Notes under the pieces: generated by a model
Databases searched by the model: none
The model's input: the letters and a program-made list of their open reading frames with translations, nothing else
Told to the model about the DNA's origin: nothing
Program-made: the position numbers and the translations under genes
Shown: one piece after another, positions 55,138-63,925 of the stretch
Layout: every line of letters begins with the position of its first letter
Position numbering within the stretch: position 1 is the stretch's first letter
Origin: JAGPUQ01 sp049325095
GTDB lineage: Bacteria > Pseudomonadota > Gammaproteobacteria > Pseudomonadales > Porticoccaceae
NCBI GenBank assembly: GCA_049325095.1
Contig: JBMOPO010000037.1
Span: forward strand, 1 to 64,000
Direction of reading: 5' to 3'
DNA: 64,000 bases

Positions 55138-56436
55138 TTGCTAGCTATCCAGTCCCTGCGGGGGATGAACGACATCTTGCCCGGCGAGACCCCCGCCTGG
55201 CGATTTCTCGAAGCCGAGCTGGCGGAACTCCTGACCGCCTATGGCTACCGGGAAATCCGCCTGCCGCTGCTGGAGCACACCGAGCTCTTCCGGCGCTCCA
55301 TCGGCGAGGTCACCGACATCGTCGAAAAGGAGATGTACACCTTCGTCGATCGCAACGGCGACAGCGTCACGCTGCGGCCCGAGGGCACCGCGGGCTGTGT
55401 CCGCGCCGCCGCCCAGCACGGCCTGTTGCGCGAACCGGTGCAGCGGCTCTGGTACCGGGGGCCCATGTTCCGCCACGAACGCCCGCAGAAGGGCCGGCTG
55501 CGCCAGTTCCATCAGTTCGGCGCCGAGGTGTTCGGCCTCCCTGGGCCCGACATCGATGCCGAGATGCTCGCCATGACCGATCGCCTGTGGCGGCGGCTCG
55601 GCATTCGCGACCTGCTCCAACTGGAACTCAATTCGCTGGGCAGCGGCGCGTCGCGCGCCGCCTACCGCGAGGCCCTGGTGGCCTATCTGGCGCGGCACCT
55701 GGAGGCCCTGGATCCCGACAGCCGGCGGCGCCTGGAGACCAACCCGCTGCGGATCCTCGACAGCAAGGTCGAGAGCACGCGGGAGGTGCTTGCGGGTGCG
55801 CCGGCGCTGGCGGACTACTTCGATGCCGAGTCGCAGCGGCATTTCGCGGAGTTGTGCGCCCGCCTCGATACCGCCGGCATCCGCTACCGGATCAACCCGC
55901 GCCTGGTGCGGGGCCTCGATTACTACGGCAAGACCGTGTTCGAGTGGACCAGCGATCGCCTGGGCGCCCAGGCCACCGCCTGTGCCGGCGGGCGCTTCGA
56001 CGGCCTGGTCGAGCAGCTGGGCGACCGGCCCACCCCGGCGATCGGGTTCGGCATCGGTCTCGAACGGCTGCTGTTGCTGCTCCAGGCGGCCGAGCGCCAG
56101 CCGCCCATCGACGCGGGGCAACCCGATGCCTACCTGGTCGCCGCGGAAGCGGTCGCCAGCGCCGCGCTGGCCCTCGCCGAGCGGCTGCGCGACGCGGTCC
56201 CCGCGCTGCGGCTGCAGTGCCATTGCGGCGGCGGCAGCCTCAAGAGCCAGCTCAAGCGCGCCGATCGCAGCGGCGCCGCATTCGCGCTGATCCTGGGTGA
56301 GGACGAACTGGCCGCCGGGACCATCACCCTCAAGTATCTGCGCCAGGATCTGCCGCAGCGGCAGTTGGCGCTGGATGAGGCGGCGGCGCTGCTGGGCGCC
56401 GCCTGCGGACGCGCCGCGCCCGCGGCGCGCGGATAA
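55138..56436 (+). CDS. hisS: Histidine-tRNA ligase
   Basis: A 432-residue class II synthetase. Motifs: RGMNDILPGE at the start, EKEMYTFVDRNGD and LRPEGTAG near 70-85, motif 2 GPMFRHERPQKGRLRQFHQ near 112, LVRGLDYYGKTVFEW near 260, and FGIGLERLLLL near 305. The start appears to be TTG 55138, since homology begins at AIQSLRGMND and no ATG lies nearer. It is 15 bp after ispG. Confidence 0.96.
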   Translation: MLAIQSLRGMNDILPGETPAWRFLEAELAELLTAYGYREIRLPLLEHTELFRRSIGEVTDIVEKEMYTFVDRNGDSVTLRPEGTAGCVRAAAQHGLLREPVQRLWYRGPMFRHERPQKGRLRQFHQFGAEVFGLPGPDIDAEMLAMTDRLWRRLGIRDLLQLELNSLGSGASRAAYREALVAYLARHLEALDPDSRRRLETNPLRILDSKVESTREVLAGAPALADYFDAESQRHFAELCARLDTAGIRYRINPRLVRGLDYYGKTVFEWTSDRLGAQATACAGGRFDGLVEQLGDRPTPAIGFGIGLERLLLLLQAAERQPPIDAGQPDAYLVAAEAVASAALALAERLRDAVPALRLQCHCGGGSLKSQLKRADRSGAAFALILGEDELAAGTITLKYLRQDLPQRQLALDEAAALLGAACGRAAPAARG

Positions 56437-56456
56437 CCACCTACTGCGGGTTTCAC

Positions 56457-57134
56457 ATGGCAGAACATTACTCCGACCAGGAACAGATCGAGGCGCTGCG
56501 GCGCTGGTGGAAACAGTACGGCGCCGCCATCGCCCTGGCATTGGTACTCGGGGTCGGCAGCTGGTTTGGATGGCAGCAGTGGCAGCAGGCCCGCGAGAGC
56601 CGGGCCCAGGCCGCCGCGCTGGTCTACGAGGAGATGCAGGCGGCGATCGCCGGCGCGCCCGTCGAACAACTGGCGGCGGATCGCCTGGCTACGGCCACCG
56701 CGCGGGCGGAGCAGCTCAAGGCCGAGTACGGCGACACCCAGTACGGCGCTCTGGCGGGGCTGATGCTGGCCCGGCTCGCGGTGGCGCGGGAGGATCTCGA
56801 GGCGGCGGCCGCGGAATTGCAATCGGTCATGGCCGACGGCGCCGACCCCGATCTGGCGCTGCTGGCGCGGCTGCGGCTGGTGCGGGTGCGCACTGCCCAG
56901 GAGCGCTACGACGAGGCCCTCCAGCTCGCGGCCGTGGAAGTGCCGGCGGCGATCGCGGCCGAGTTTGCCGAGGCGCGCGGCGACATCCACCGCCTGCGCG
57001 GCGATCTGGATGCCGCCCGCGAGGCCTATCAGGCCGCGGTGGATGCCGCGCGCGGCACCGGCATGCTCGCCGAGCTGTTGCGGATCAAGCTCGATCAGGT
57101 GCAGCCGGCGGCCACCCCCGGGGACGCATCGTGA
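56457..57134 (+). CDS. yfgM: Ancillary SecYEG translocon subunit YfgM
   Basis: A 225-residue inner membrane protein with a short cytoplasmic N terminus, one membrane helix at about 24-43 (IALALVLGVGSWFGW) and periplasmic TPR-like helices. It works with SecYEG and periplasmic chaperones. Its stop overlaps the GTG start of bamB by 3 bp, as expected from the conserved yfgM-bamB pair. Confidence 0.92.
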   Translation: MAEHYSDQEQIEALRRWWKQYGAAIALALVLGVGSWFGWQQWQQARESRAQAAALVYEEMQAAIAGAPVEQLAADRLATATARAEQLKAEYGDTQYGALAGLMLARLAVAREDLEAAAAELQSVMADGADPDLALLARLRLVRVRTAQERYDEALQLAAVEVPAAIAAEFAEARGDIHRLRGDLDAAREAYQAAVDAARGTGMLAELLRIKLDQVQPAATPGDAS

Positions 57135-58381
57135 GGCGGGCGCTGCTCGCATTGGGCATCGCCCTGCTGGTATCGGGCTGCGGCAGCCTCAGGTTCTGGG
57201 AGGACGAGGCTCCGGAAGGCGAGGCCGCCGAGGCCGGGCAGGAGAGCGCTGCCGGGGATCGGGAATCGACCGAGGCGGACGATGAGCCCGCCGAGCTCGA
57301 AGACATCGAACAGCGGGTGGAGATCGAGCGGCTGTGGTCGGTCGGCATCGGTGACGAGCAGGAGGCCTTCGAGGCCGCCCTGCGGCCGGCGGTGGACGCG
57401 GGAACGGTCTATGCCGCAAGCCGCGAGGGCCGCGTGGTCGCCGTGGATGCCGCCGAGGGCGACCGCCGCTGGCGCGCGGATCTCGACATCGGATTGACCG
57501 GCGGGGTGGGGGCGGGCGCCGGCCTGGTGCTGGTCGGGACCGCGGCCGGGGATCTGGTGGCGCTGCATGCGGAGAACGGCGAGGAGGCCTGGCGGGCCAG
57601 CCTGTCGAGCGAAATCCTCGCGCCGGCCGCGGCGAGCGGCGATCTGGTGGTGGTGCAGACCCAGGACGCCAAGGTCTACGGGCTGGCGGCGGCCGACGGC
57701 AGCCGGCGCTGGCTGTTCGAGATGGATCTGCCGGTGCTGACCCTGCGCGGCACTGCGACCCCGCTGATCGTCGATGACCTGGTGCTGGTGGCCTTCGCCA
57801 ACGGCAAGCTGGCGGCGCTGGATGCGGACACCGGAACGCCGCGCTGGGAGGCGCGGGTCGCCATGCCGGCGGGGCGCACCGAGCTGGAGCGCATGGTGGA
57901 TGTCAGCACCCCCGCGCTCGACGGCGACATCGTCTACGCGGTGAGCTATCAGGGCCGGGTGGGGGCCTATACGCGCGGCAGCGGCCGCGAACTCTGGGCC
58001 CGGGACATGTCCAGTTCGCGTGCTCCCGCGGTCGGCAGGAACCAGTTGTACCTGGTCGATACCGAGGATCGCGTGATCGCCCTGCGCGCCACCGGCGGCC
58101 AGGAGCTGTGGTCCAATCCGGCGTTGCGCCGGCGGGTGCCCACCGCGCCGCTGGCGATCGGCGATCTGGTCGCGGTGGCCGACGGCGAGGGCTATCTGCA
58201 CCTGCTGTCGGCGGTGGATGGCAGTTTCGTGGGGCGCCGGAAGGTCGATGGCGATGGCGTCAGCGTGCCGCTGGCGACCGACGGCGAGCGCATCTTCGTG
58301 CAGGACAACAGCGGCGATCTCAGCGCCTTCGGGGTGAGTGGCTCGGTGTCGGGAGAGACCGGGGCCGACAGCGGCAAGTAA
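57131..58381 (+). CDS. bamB: Outer membrane protein assembly factor BamB
   Basis: A 416-residue lipoprotein with signal peptide and lipobox VSGCG near residues 15-19, then an acidic linker richer in Glu/Asp than in E. coli BamB (about 21-60), then eight PQQ-like beta-propeller repeats (VYAASREGRVVAVDA, LVLVGTAAGDLVALH and so on). It is part of the BAM complex that inserts outer membrane proteins. GTG 57131. Confidence 0.94.
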   Translation: MRRALLALGIALLVSGCGSLRFWEDEAPEGEAAEAGQESAAGDRESTEADDEPAELEDIEQRVEIERLWSVGIGDEQEAFEAALRPAVDAGTVYAASREGRVVAVDAAEGDRRWRADLDIGLTGGVGAGAGLVLVGTAAGDLVALHAENGEEAWRASLSSEILAPAAASGDLVVVQTQDAKVYGLAAADGSRRWLFEMDLPVLTLRGTATPLIVDDLVLVAFANGKLAALDADTGTPRWEARVAMPAGRTELERMVDVSTPALDGDIVYAVSYQGRVGAYTRGSGRELWARDMSSSRAPAVGRNQLYLVDTEDRVIALRATGGQELWSNPALRRRVPTAPLAIGDLVAVADGEGYLHLLSAVDGSFVGRRKVDGDGVSVPLATDGERIFVQDNSGDLSAFGVSGSVSGETGADSGK

Positions 58382-58423
58382 CGGGTAGAATGTCGGCCCC
58401 CTGCCGCCGGCACCGCCACCGCC

Positions 58424-59830
58424 ATGTTGCCCGTCATCGCCCTGGTCGGACGTCCCAATGTCGGCAAATCGACGCTCTTCAACCGCCTGACCAAATCGCG
58501 GGAGGCGCTGGTCGCCGATTTTCCGGGCCTGACCCGAGACCGGCGTTACGGCGAGGCGCGCTTCGAGGAGCGCCGGTTCGTGGTCATCGACACCGGCGGC
58601 ATCACCGGCCGGGAGGACGGTATCGACAGCGCCATGGCGGCGCAGTCCTATCGGGCGATGGCGGAGGCGGACGCGGTCCTGCTGCTGGTCGACTGCCGCG
58701 AGGGCCTCACCGCCACCGACGAGGCGCTGGCCGCCCGCCTGCGCCAGGGCAGCGCCCCGGTGTACCTGGTCGTCAACAAGATCGACGGGACCAACGCCGA
58801 CATCGCGGTGGGCGAGTTCCACCGGCTCGGGTTTGCGCCGGTGTTTCCGATCACCGCCACCGGCGGGCGCGGCGTGCGGGCGCTGCTCGCCGCGGTGCTG
58901 GCGGCGCTGCCCGCGGCGCCGCCGCAAATTCCGGAGACCGCCGCGGATGGGGAGCAGGGTATCCGGGTCGCGGTGGTGGGGCGCCCCAATGTCGGCAAGT
59001 CCACGCTGGTCAACCGGCTGCTCGGCGAGGAGCGGGTGGTGGTCTTCGACCAGCCCGGCACCACCCGGGACAGCATCTATATCGACTATGAGCGCGACGG
59101 CATCCGCTACACCCTGATCGACACCGCCGGGGTGCGGCGCCGCCGGCACATCGACCTCGCGGTGGAAAAGTTCTCCATCGTCAAAACCCTCAAGGCCATC
59201 GACGATGCCCAGGTGACCATCCTCCTCACCGATGCCAGAGAGGGTTTGGTGGACCAGGATCTGCACCTGCTCGGCTATTGTCTGGAGGCCGGGCGCGCCA
59301 CGGTGCTGGCGGTCAACAAGTGGGACGGGCTGGCGCCCGAGCGGCGGGAATGGGTCCGGCGCGAGCTGGAGCGGCGCCTGCGTTTCGCCGACTTCGTCGA
59401 GGTCCATTTCATTTCGGCGCTGCACGGCAGCGGGGTCGGCGACCTCTATCCGGCGGTGCAGCGGGCCCATCGGGCGGCGACCGACCAGTACGGCACTGCG
59501 CGCCTGACCCGCATTCTGCACGCCGCGGTCGCGGCCCATCCGCCGCCGCTCGCGCACGGCCGGCGCATCAAGCCCAGGTTCGCGCACCTCGGCGGGCGCA
59601 ATCCGCCGCTGGTGGTGATCCACGGCGGCCAGGTGGCGGCCTTGCCCAACCCCTATGTGCGCTATCTGGAAAAGGCCTTTCGCCGCGCCCTGGAGCTGCC
59701 GGGGACGCCGGTGCGCATCGAGCTGAAGTCGACCGACAACCCGTTCGCCGGGCGCAGGAACGAGCTGACGCCGCGCCAGATCGCCAAGAAGCGGCGGGCC
59801 GCTGCGCACTACCGAAAGCAACGCCGCTGA
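58424..59830 (+). CDS. der: Ribosome-assembly GTPase Der
   Basis: A 468-residue protein with two tandem GTPase domains: GRPNVGKSTLFNRL near residue 8 and GRPNVGKSTLVNRLLG near 186, with the DTGG and DTAG switch motifs following, and a KH-like C-terminal domain. Needed for 50S subunit maturation. ATG 58424. It ends the conserved ndk-to-der run and converges on priA. Confidence 0.97.
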   Translation: MLPVIALVGRPNVGKSTLFNRLTKSREALVADFPGLTRDRRYGEARFEERRFVVIDTGGITGREDGIDSAMAAQSYRAMAEADAVLLLVDCREGLTATDEALAARLRQGSAPVYLVVNKIDGTNADIAVGEFHRLGFAPVFPITATGGRGVRALLAAVLAALPAAPPQIPETAADGEQGIRVAVVGRPNVGKSTLVNRLLGEERVVVFDQPGTTRDSIYIDYERDGIRYTLIDTAGVRRRRHIDLAVEKFSIVKTLKAIDDAQVTILLTDAREGLVDQDLHLLGYCLEAGRATVLAVNKWDGLAPERREWVRRELERRLRFADFVEVHFISALHGSGVGDLYPAVQRAHRAATDQYGTARLTRILHAAVAAHPPPLAHGRRIKPRFAHLGGRNPPLVVIHGGQVAALPNPYVRYLEKAFRRALELPGTPVRIELKSTDNPFAGRRNELTPRQIAKKRRAAAHYRKQRR

Positions 59831-59851
59831 CCGTTCGCCGGGCGCCCCCGG

Positions 59852-62044
59852 TCACAGCATCTCCTGGGGGTCGGCATCGATGCTCCAGCGCACCCGCCGC
59901 GCCTCGGGCAGGGATTCCAGCCGCAACGCCAGCTCGGCGAGGACCGGCTGCAGCTCGCCGCGGCGGGCGGCGCCCAGCGACAGCAGGTAGCGGAAGCGCC
60001 CGCCCCGCCTCTCCAGGGGAGCGGGCAGGGGGCCGAGCGGCCGCACCTCGGCACTCAGGGACTCCGCGATCCCCCGCGCGGCGCACAGCAGCTCCAGCGC
60101 ACGCTGGGCGACTTCGGCCTCGGCGCGCACCAGCGCCAGCGCGCCCCGGGGCGGCATGCCCAGCGCCGCGCGCTCGTCGAGCAGGCGCGCGGCGAAGGTC
60201 CCGTAGCCCTCGCGGACCAGAGTGGTCAGCAGCGGGTGGTCGCAGAAGTGGCTCTGCAGCAACACCCGGCCCGGGTGCTCGCCGCGCCCGGTGCGGCCCG
60301 CCACCTGGGTGAGCAACTGGCCGAGCCGCTCGGGAGCGCGGAAATCCGGGCTCATCAGGCCGTCGTCGGCGTTGAGGACCACCACCAGCGCGACCCCGGG
60401 GAAGTGGTGGCCCTTGGCCAGCATCTGGGTGCCCACCAGGATGCAGGGCCGGCCGCTGTGCACCGCGGCCAGCTTGTCTTCCAGCCGGCGCCGGCTGGCG
60501 GTGGCATCGCTGTCGATCCGGATCACCGCCGTGTCCGGGAAAAGCTCGCGCAGCCCGAGCTCGGCTTTCTCGGTGCCCTGGCCCGACGACTGCAACTGGG
60601 TGCCGCCGCAATCCGGGCACTGTTGCGGGATCCCGCGCCGGTAGCCGCAGTGGTGGCAGATCAGGCGCGCGGCGCCCAGATGGACCGTGAGGCGGGTGTC
60701 GCAGTGCGGGCAGCCGCCGATCCAGGCGCAGTCGTGGCACAGCAGGGCGGTCGCGTAGCCCCGGCGGTTGAGAAACACCAGCACCTGGCGGCCGGCGGCC
60801 AGGGTCGATCCGATGGCCTCCAGCGCCTGCGCCGAGAGCCCCTCGCGCAGTCCGGCCCGGCGCAGATCGATCAGCTCCCAGCGCGGCGCCCCGGCGCCGG
60901 GGCGCTGGGTCAGGCGCAGCATCCGATACCGCCCCCGCCGGGCGTTGTCGAGACTTTCCAGCGAGGGGGTCGCCGAGCCCAGCAGCAGGGGGATTCCCGC
61001 GCGCCGGGCGCGCATCACCGCCACGTCCCGGGCCGAATAGCGAAACCCGTCCTGCTGCTTGTAGGACAGGTCGTGCTCCTCGTCGACGATGACGATGCCG
61101 AGCCGCTGCAACGGCGTGAACACCGCCGAACGGGTGCCGATCAGAACCCCCACGCGGCCCGCCCGGGCGGCCGCCCAGGTGCGCGCCCGGTCCGCCTCGC
61201 CGAGCCCGGAGTGCAGCACCGCCACCGGGCAGGTGAAGCGGGACTCGAAGCGCGCCAGGGTCTGGGGGGTGAGCGCGATTTCCGGCACCAGCACCAGGGC
61301 CTGCCGGCCCAGGCGCAGCACCCGTTCGATGGCGCGGAGATAGACCTCGGTCTTGCCGGTACCGGTATCGCCGTAGAGGAGATAGGTCTGGTAGCGGTGG
61401 AGTTCCAGCTCCGCCAGCGCCCGCCGCTGGTCGTCGTGCGGCGCCGGCGGCGGTTCGGCCAGCAGTTGATCGACATCGGCCGGGCTGCCCGGATCCCCGG
61501 CGCAGGGCTGGATGAGCTCCTCCGCGGCCAGGGCGCGGATCACGGCGGCGGAAATCCCCGCCGCGCGCAGTTCGGCCGCCGTTCGCGGCCGCGCGCGCAG
61601 CAGGTGCACCAGCTCCCGGCGGCGCGGCGCGCGGGCGAACGCGGTATCCGCCAGCCCGCGACCGCGATCGCTGAGCCGCCACCACCCGTGCCGCGGCGGG
61701 GGTGGAGATTCCCCGCGGCGGACCAGGGCCGGCAGGACCGACAGCACCGCCTCGCCCACCGGATGGTGGTAGTAGTCGGCCGCCCAGCGCACCAGTTCGA
61801 GCAGTTCGCCGGGCAGCAGGGGCTCCTCGTCGAGCACTTGCTCGATCGCCCGCAGGGCCCGCCCCTGGCCGGCATCGCAGGCGCCGCGGCCGACCACCAC
61901 CCCGACCAGGCGGCGGCTGCCGAACGGCACCCTGACCCGGGTGCCCGGGGCGAGCGCGCGCCGGTGATCCGGGGGCGGCAGGTAATCGAACAGCCGCCGC
62001 AGCGGCGAGGGCACCGCGACCTGGTAACTTTCGGGTAGGGACAT
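59852..62044 (-). CDS. priA: Primosomal replication-restart helicase PriA
   Basis: A 730-residue DNA helicase that restarts stalled forks. N-terminal DNA-binding domain, Walker A GDTGTGKTE near 216, DEEH-type box VDEEHD near 317, and the zinc region between the helicase lobes with CHDC, CPHC, CHHC and CPDC cysteine pairs near 430-475. ATG 62044 (MSLPESYQVAVPSPLRR) is the family start. Divergent from rpmE. Confidence 0.96.
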   Translation of the reverse strand: MSLPESYQVAVPSPLRRLFDYLPPPDHRRALAPGTRVRVPFGSRRLVGVVVGRGACDAGQGRALRAIEQVLDEEPLLPGELLELVRWAADYYHHPVGEAVLSVLPALVRRGESPPPPRHGWWRLSDRGRGLADTAFARAPRRRELVHLLRARPRTAAELRAAGISAAVIRALAAEELIQPCAGDPGSPADVDQLLAEPPPAPHDDQRRALAELELHRYQTYLLYGDTGTGKTEVYLRAIERVLRLGRQALVLVPEIALTPQTLARFESRFTCPVAVLHSGLGEADRARTWAAARAGRVGVLIGTRSAVFTPLQRLGIVIVDEEHDLSYKQQDGFRYSARDVAVMRARRAGIPLLLGSATPSLESLDNARRGRYRMLRLTQRPGAGAPRWELIDLRRAGLREGLSAQALEAIGSTLAAGRQVLVFLNRRGYATALLCHDCAWIGGCPHCDTRLTVHLGAARLICHHCGYRRGIPQQCPDCGGTQLQSSGQGTEKAELGLRELFPDTAVIRIDSDATASRRRLEDKLAAVHSGRPCILVGTQMLAKGHHFPGVALVVVLNADDGLMSPDFRAPERLGQLLTQVAGRTGRGEHPGRVLLQSHFCDHPLLTTLVREGYGTFAARLLDERAALGMPPRGALALVRAEAEVAQRALELLCAARGIAESLSAEVRPLGPLPAPLERRGGRFRYLLSLGAARRGELQPVLAELALRLESLPEARRVRWSIDADPQEML

Positions 62045-62049
62045 GCGCC

Positions 62050-62077
62050 TTGAACGGAAACGGCTTTCTGCTAGTAT
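62050..62077 (+). promoter_or_regulatory. Probable rpmE promoter
   Basis: TTGAAC (62050-62055) and TAGTAT (62072-62077) are 16 bp apart in the gap between priA and rpmE, pointing towards rpmE. The predicted leader is about 85 bases, long enough for control by L31 or another ribosomal protein, though no structure was worked out. Confidence 0.55.
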
Positions 62078-62169
62078 GCGCGCTCCCGCAGGCACGGGGC
62101 GCGCGGTGCCCGGCACGGCAAGTTAAATGACCGGGTGGCGGCGCGCAAGTCACGTCCACGAGGCCAGCC

Positions 62170-62385
62170 ATGAAAGCAGAGATCCATCCCCCCTACGGCA
62201 GACTGACCGCCACCTGCAGTTGCGGCAATGTCGTCGAAGTGGGTTCCACCCTCCAGGAGAGCATTCACCTCGACGTCTGTTCGGCCTGCCACCCCTTCTT
62301 CACCGGGAAGCAGAAGGTCGCCGATACCGGCGGTCGGATCGACCGGTTCAACCGGCGGTTTGGCGCGCTGGCCGCCAAGTCCTGA
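62170..62385 (+). CDS. rpmE: 50S ribosomal protein L31, zinc-binding type
   Basis: A 71-residue protein with the four zinc cysteines of the C+ form: C16 and C18 in TCSCGN, C37 and C40 in DVCSACHPFFTGKQK. Start ATG 62170. A strong terminator hairpin follows 31 bp after the stop, within the next reading frame. The presence of the zinc form only here does not exclude a zinc-free paralogue elsewhere. Confidence 0.97.
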   Translation: MKAEIHPPYGRLTATCSCGNVVEVGSTLQESIHLDVCSACHPFFTGKQKVADTGGRIDRFNRRFGALAAKS

Positions 62386-62402
62386 TGCGGATGTAACGTC
62401 CG

Positions 62403-63191
62403 GTGCTCCGCCGCGACGCGCCCGGGATCCTGATCCCGGGCGCGTTTTTGTTGGCGCTGGCATGGCCGCTCCCGGCCGCCGCGGATCCCTGTCTGCTCCC
62501 CGGTCCCGGCAGCGCCGTGGCGGTATCGCGGGTGGTCGATGGCGATACCCTGATCCTCGCCGACCGCCGCCGGATTCGCCTGATCGGGGTCAACGCGCCC
62601 GAACTGGGGCGGGACGGAAAGCCGGATCAACCGCTGGCCCGAGCCGCGCGGGAGTTCCTGGCGGAACTGCTGGGTGGGGGCGACCCCGCGGCCGCACCCG
62701 CCGCCAGGGTGCGGCTGCACCCGGGTGTCGAGCCCCGCGATCGCCACGGCCGCTGGCTGGCGCACCTCGAGGTCGAAGGGCGCAGCGTCGAGCGCGAGCT
62801 GGTCCGTCGCGGCCTCGCCTATCACGTCGCCCTGCCGCCCAACCTCGCCCTGGCCGCCTGCCTGCGGGCTGCGGAGCAGGCGGCGCGGGCGGCCCGGGTC
62901 GGCCTGTGGAGCGCCGCGGCGGTCGGGCCGGTGCCCAGCGAGCGGATCGCCGCCGGCGGGTATCAGCGGGTGCGCGGCCGCGTCGAGCGCGTCCTGTTCG
63001 CCGACGCCTGGTGGATCGAGTTCGCGGGGAATTTCCGCGGCGTGATCTACCCGGAACACCAGGGCCACTGGCGACGGCAGGCGGTCGCGGCCTGGCGGGG
63101 CCAGGTGATCGAGGTGCGGGGCTGGGTCTACCGCGGCCGGCGCGGCGAGTGGCGCATGCGGCTGCCGACCCCGGATGCCCGGCTGCCCTGA
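62403..63191 (+). CDS. Secreted staphylococcal-nuclease-like protein
   Basis: A 262-residue thermonuclease-family protein with a signal peptide (RRD, then a hydrophobic stretch to about residue 24, cleavage near PAAADP). Nuclease core: RVVDGDTLIL near 41, the catalytic RIRLIGVNAPELG near 55, and DRHGRWLAHL near 113. A second beta-rich domain covers about 180-255. The only plausible start is GTG 62403, which places a terminator hairpin inside the signal-peptide codons. The TGA stop merges with copy 5 of the structured element. Confidence 0.82.
   Translation: MLRRDAPGILIPGAFLLALAWPLPAAADPCLLPGPGSAVAVSRVVDGDTLILADRRRIRLIGVNAPELGRDGKPDQPLARAAREFLAELLGGGDPAAAPAARVRLHPGVEPRDRHGRWLAHLEVEGRSVERELVRRGLAYHVALPPNLALAACLRAAEQAARAARVGLWSAAAVGPVPSERIAAGGYQRVRGRVERVLFADAWWIEFAGNFRGVIYPEHQGHWRRQAVAAWRGQVIEVRGWVYRGRRGEWRMRLPTPDARLP
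62417..62449 (+). terminator. Intrinsic terminator after rpmE, inside the nuclease frame
   Basis: A perfect 12-bp G+C-rich stem (62417-62428 with 62433-62444) around the loop CCTG, followed by five T. This is a textbook rho-independent terminator for rpmE. It also lies in the coding part of the downstream nuclease signal peptide, so read-through or a weak internal promoter would be needed to express that gene. Confidence 0.85.
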
Positions 63192-63343
63192 GCGCTGGTG
63201 AATTTTTCAAGCGCTCGGCCCGGCCAGGGATGGCCGGACGCGGATCGAGCACGCCAGTGCTTGATCCGCGGGAGCAAGTCCGGGCAGGTACCGGACTTGC
63301 GACGCAAGAAATGCACAGGACGAGCATTTCTTCGCAAACGCTG
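63191..63343 (+). repeat. Structured intergenic element, full length (copy 5)
   Basis: Begins at the nuclease stop codon (CTGAGCGCTGGTGAA) and fills the gap before the convergent membrane protein gene. Stem 2 equals that of copy 1, stem 3 is GCGGATC-AGCAC/GTGCT-GATCCGC, stem 4 equals copy 1, and stem 5 is AAGAAATGC/GCATTTCTT. The outer ends pair less well than in copies 1 and 4. Confidence 0.9.
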
Positions 63344-63364
63344 ACGGGTCGGGCGATCCCCGGG

Positions 63365-63925
63365 TCAGGCGCGGGTCGGGCTCAGTTCCACCTCGGCGCC
63401 GGCGATCCGCTCCAGGTTGCCCAATTGCCGCCGCAGCGGCCGCCAGGCGTACAGAAACATGTCCAGCGGCCGCCACAGCGCCACCCAGCCGAGGATCAGC
63501 GCGCCCTCCGCGAGGAAGTCCGCCAGCAGGCCGCTCAGTTGGCCGCGAATCAGGCTGCTCAACCCCAGGCAACTGGCCAGAAACAACCCGCCCAGCACCA
63601 GGGCCGCGCGGGCCTCGCGCAGGTGCGCCCGCAGGCGCCGCCCGGCCTCGCTCGCCAGCCAGGAAAAATGGTGCCGGATGGCGTCGGGCGCGCTGGCGGC
63701 GGCAGCGGTGTCCAGTTCCGCCGGCGGCAGGTGGATCAGGATCTTGCACGGGGCGTGGGCGGGCAGCTCCTCGATCGCCCCGATCAGATAATGTTCCGCG
63801 GCCGGATCCAGGTCCCGCTCCCGGAAGGGCGACGGATCCAGGGTATCGAACAACTGCCCGATCCTGCTCAGGTGCATCTCGATCAGGAACCGGTCGCCCT
63901 CGCGGCGATAGGGAAGAGGTTGCAT
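63365..63925 (-). CDS. Hypothetical protein with two membrane helices
   Basis: A 186-residue protein that I cannot assign. Residues about 1-100 are soluble (RIGQLFDTLDPSPFRERDLD; CKILIHLPPAE). Two hydrophobic segments follow at about 108-130 and 136-160, then a short Arg-rich tail (WRPLRRQLGNLERI). The soluble part begins with a possible beta-strand pair. ATG 63925. It faces copy 5 of the structured element. No operon partner is visible before the window ends. Confidence 0.65.
   Translation of the reverse strand: MQPLPYRREGDRFLIEMHLSRIGQLFDTLDPSPFRERDLDPAAEHYLIGAIEELPAHAPCKILIHLPPAELDTAAAASAPDAIRHHFSWLASEAGRRLRAHLREARAALVLGGLFLASCLGLSSLIRGQLSGLLADFLAEGALILGWVALWRPLDMFLYAWRPLRRQLGNLERIAGAEVELSPTRA

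Noticed and set aside
5135..63343. CRISPR array
   Set aside because: The repeated elements are about 150 bp, thousands of bases apart and in gaps between genes; no regular short repeats with spacers and no cas genes.
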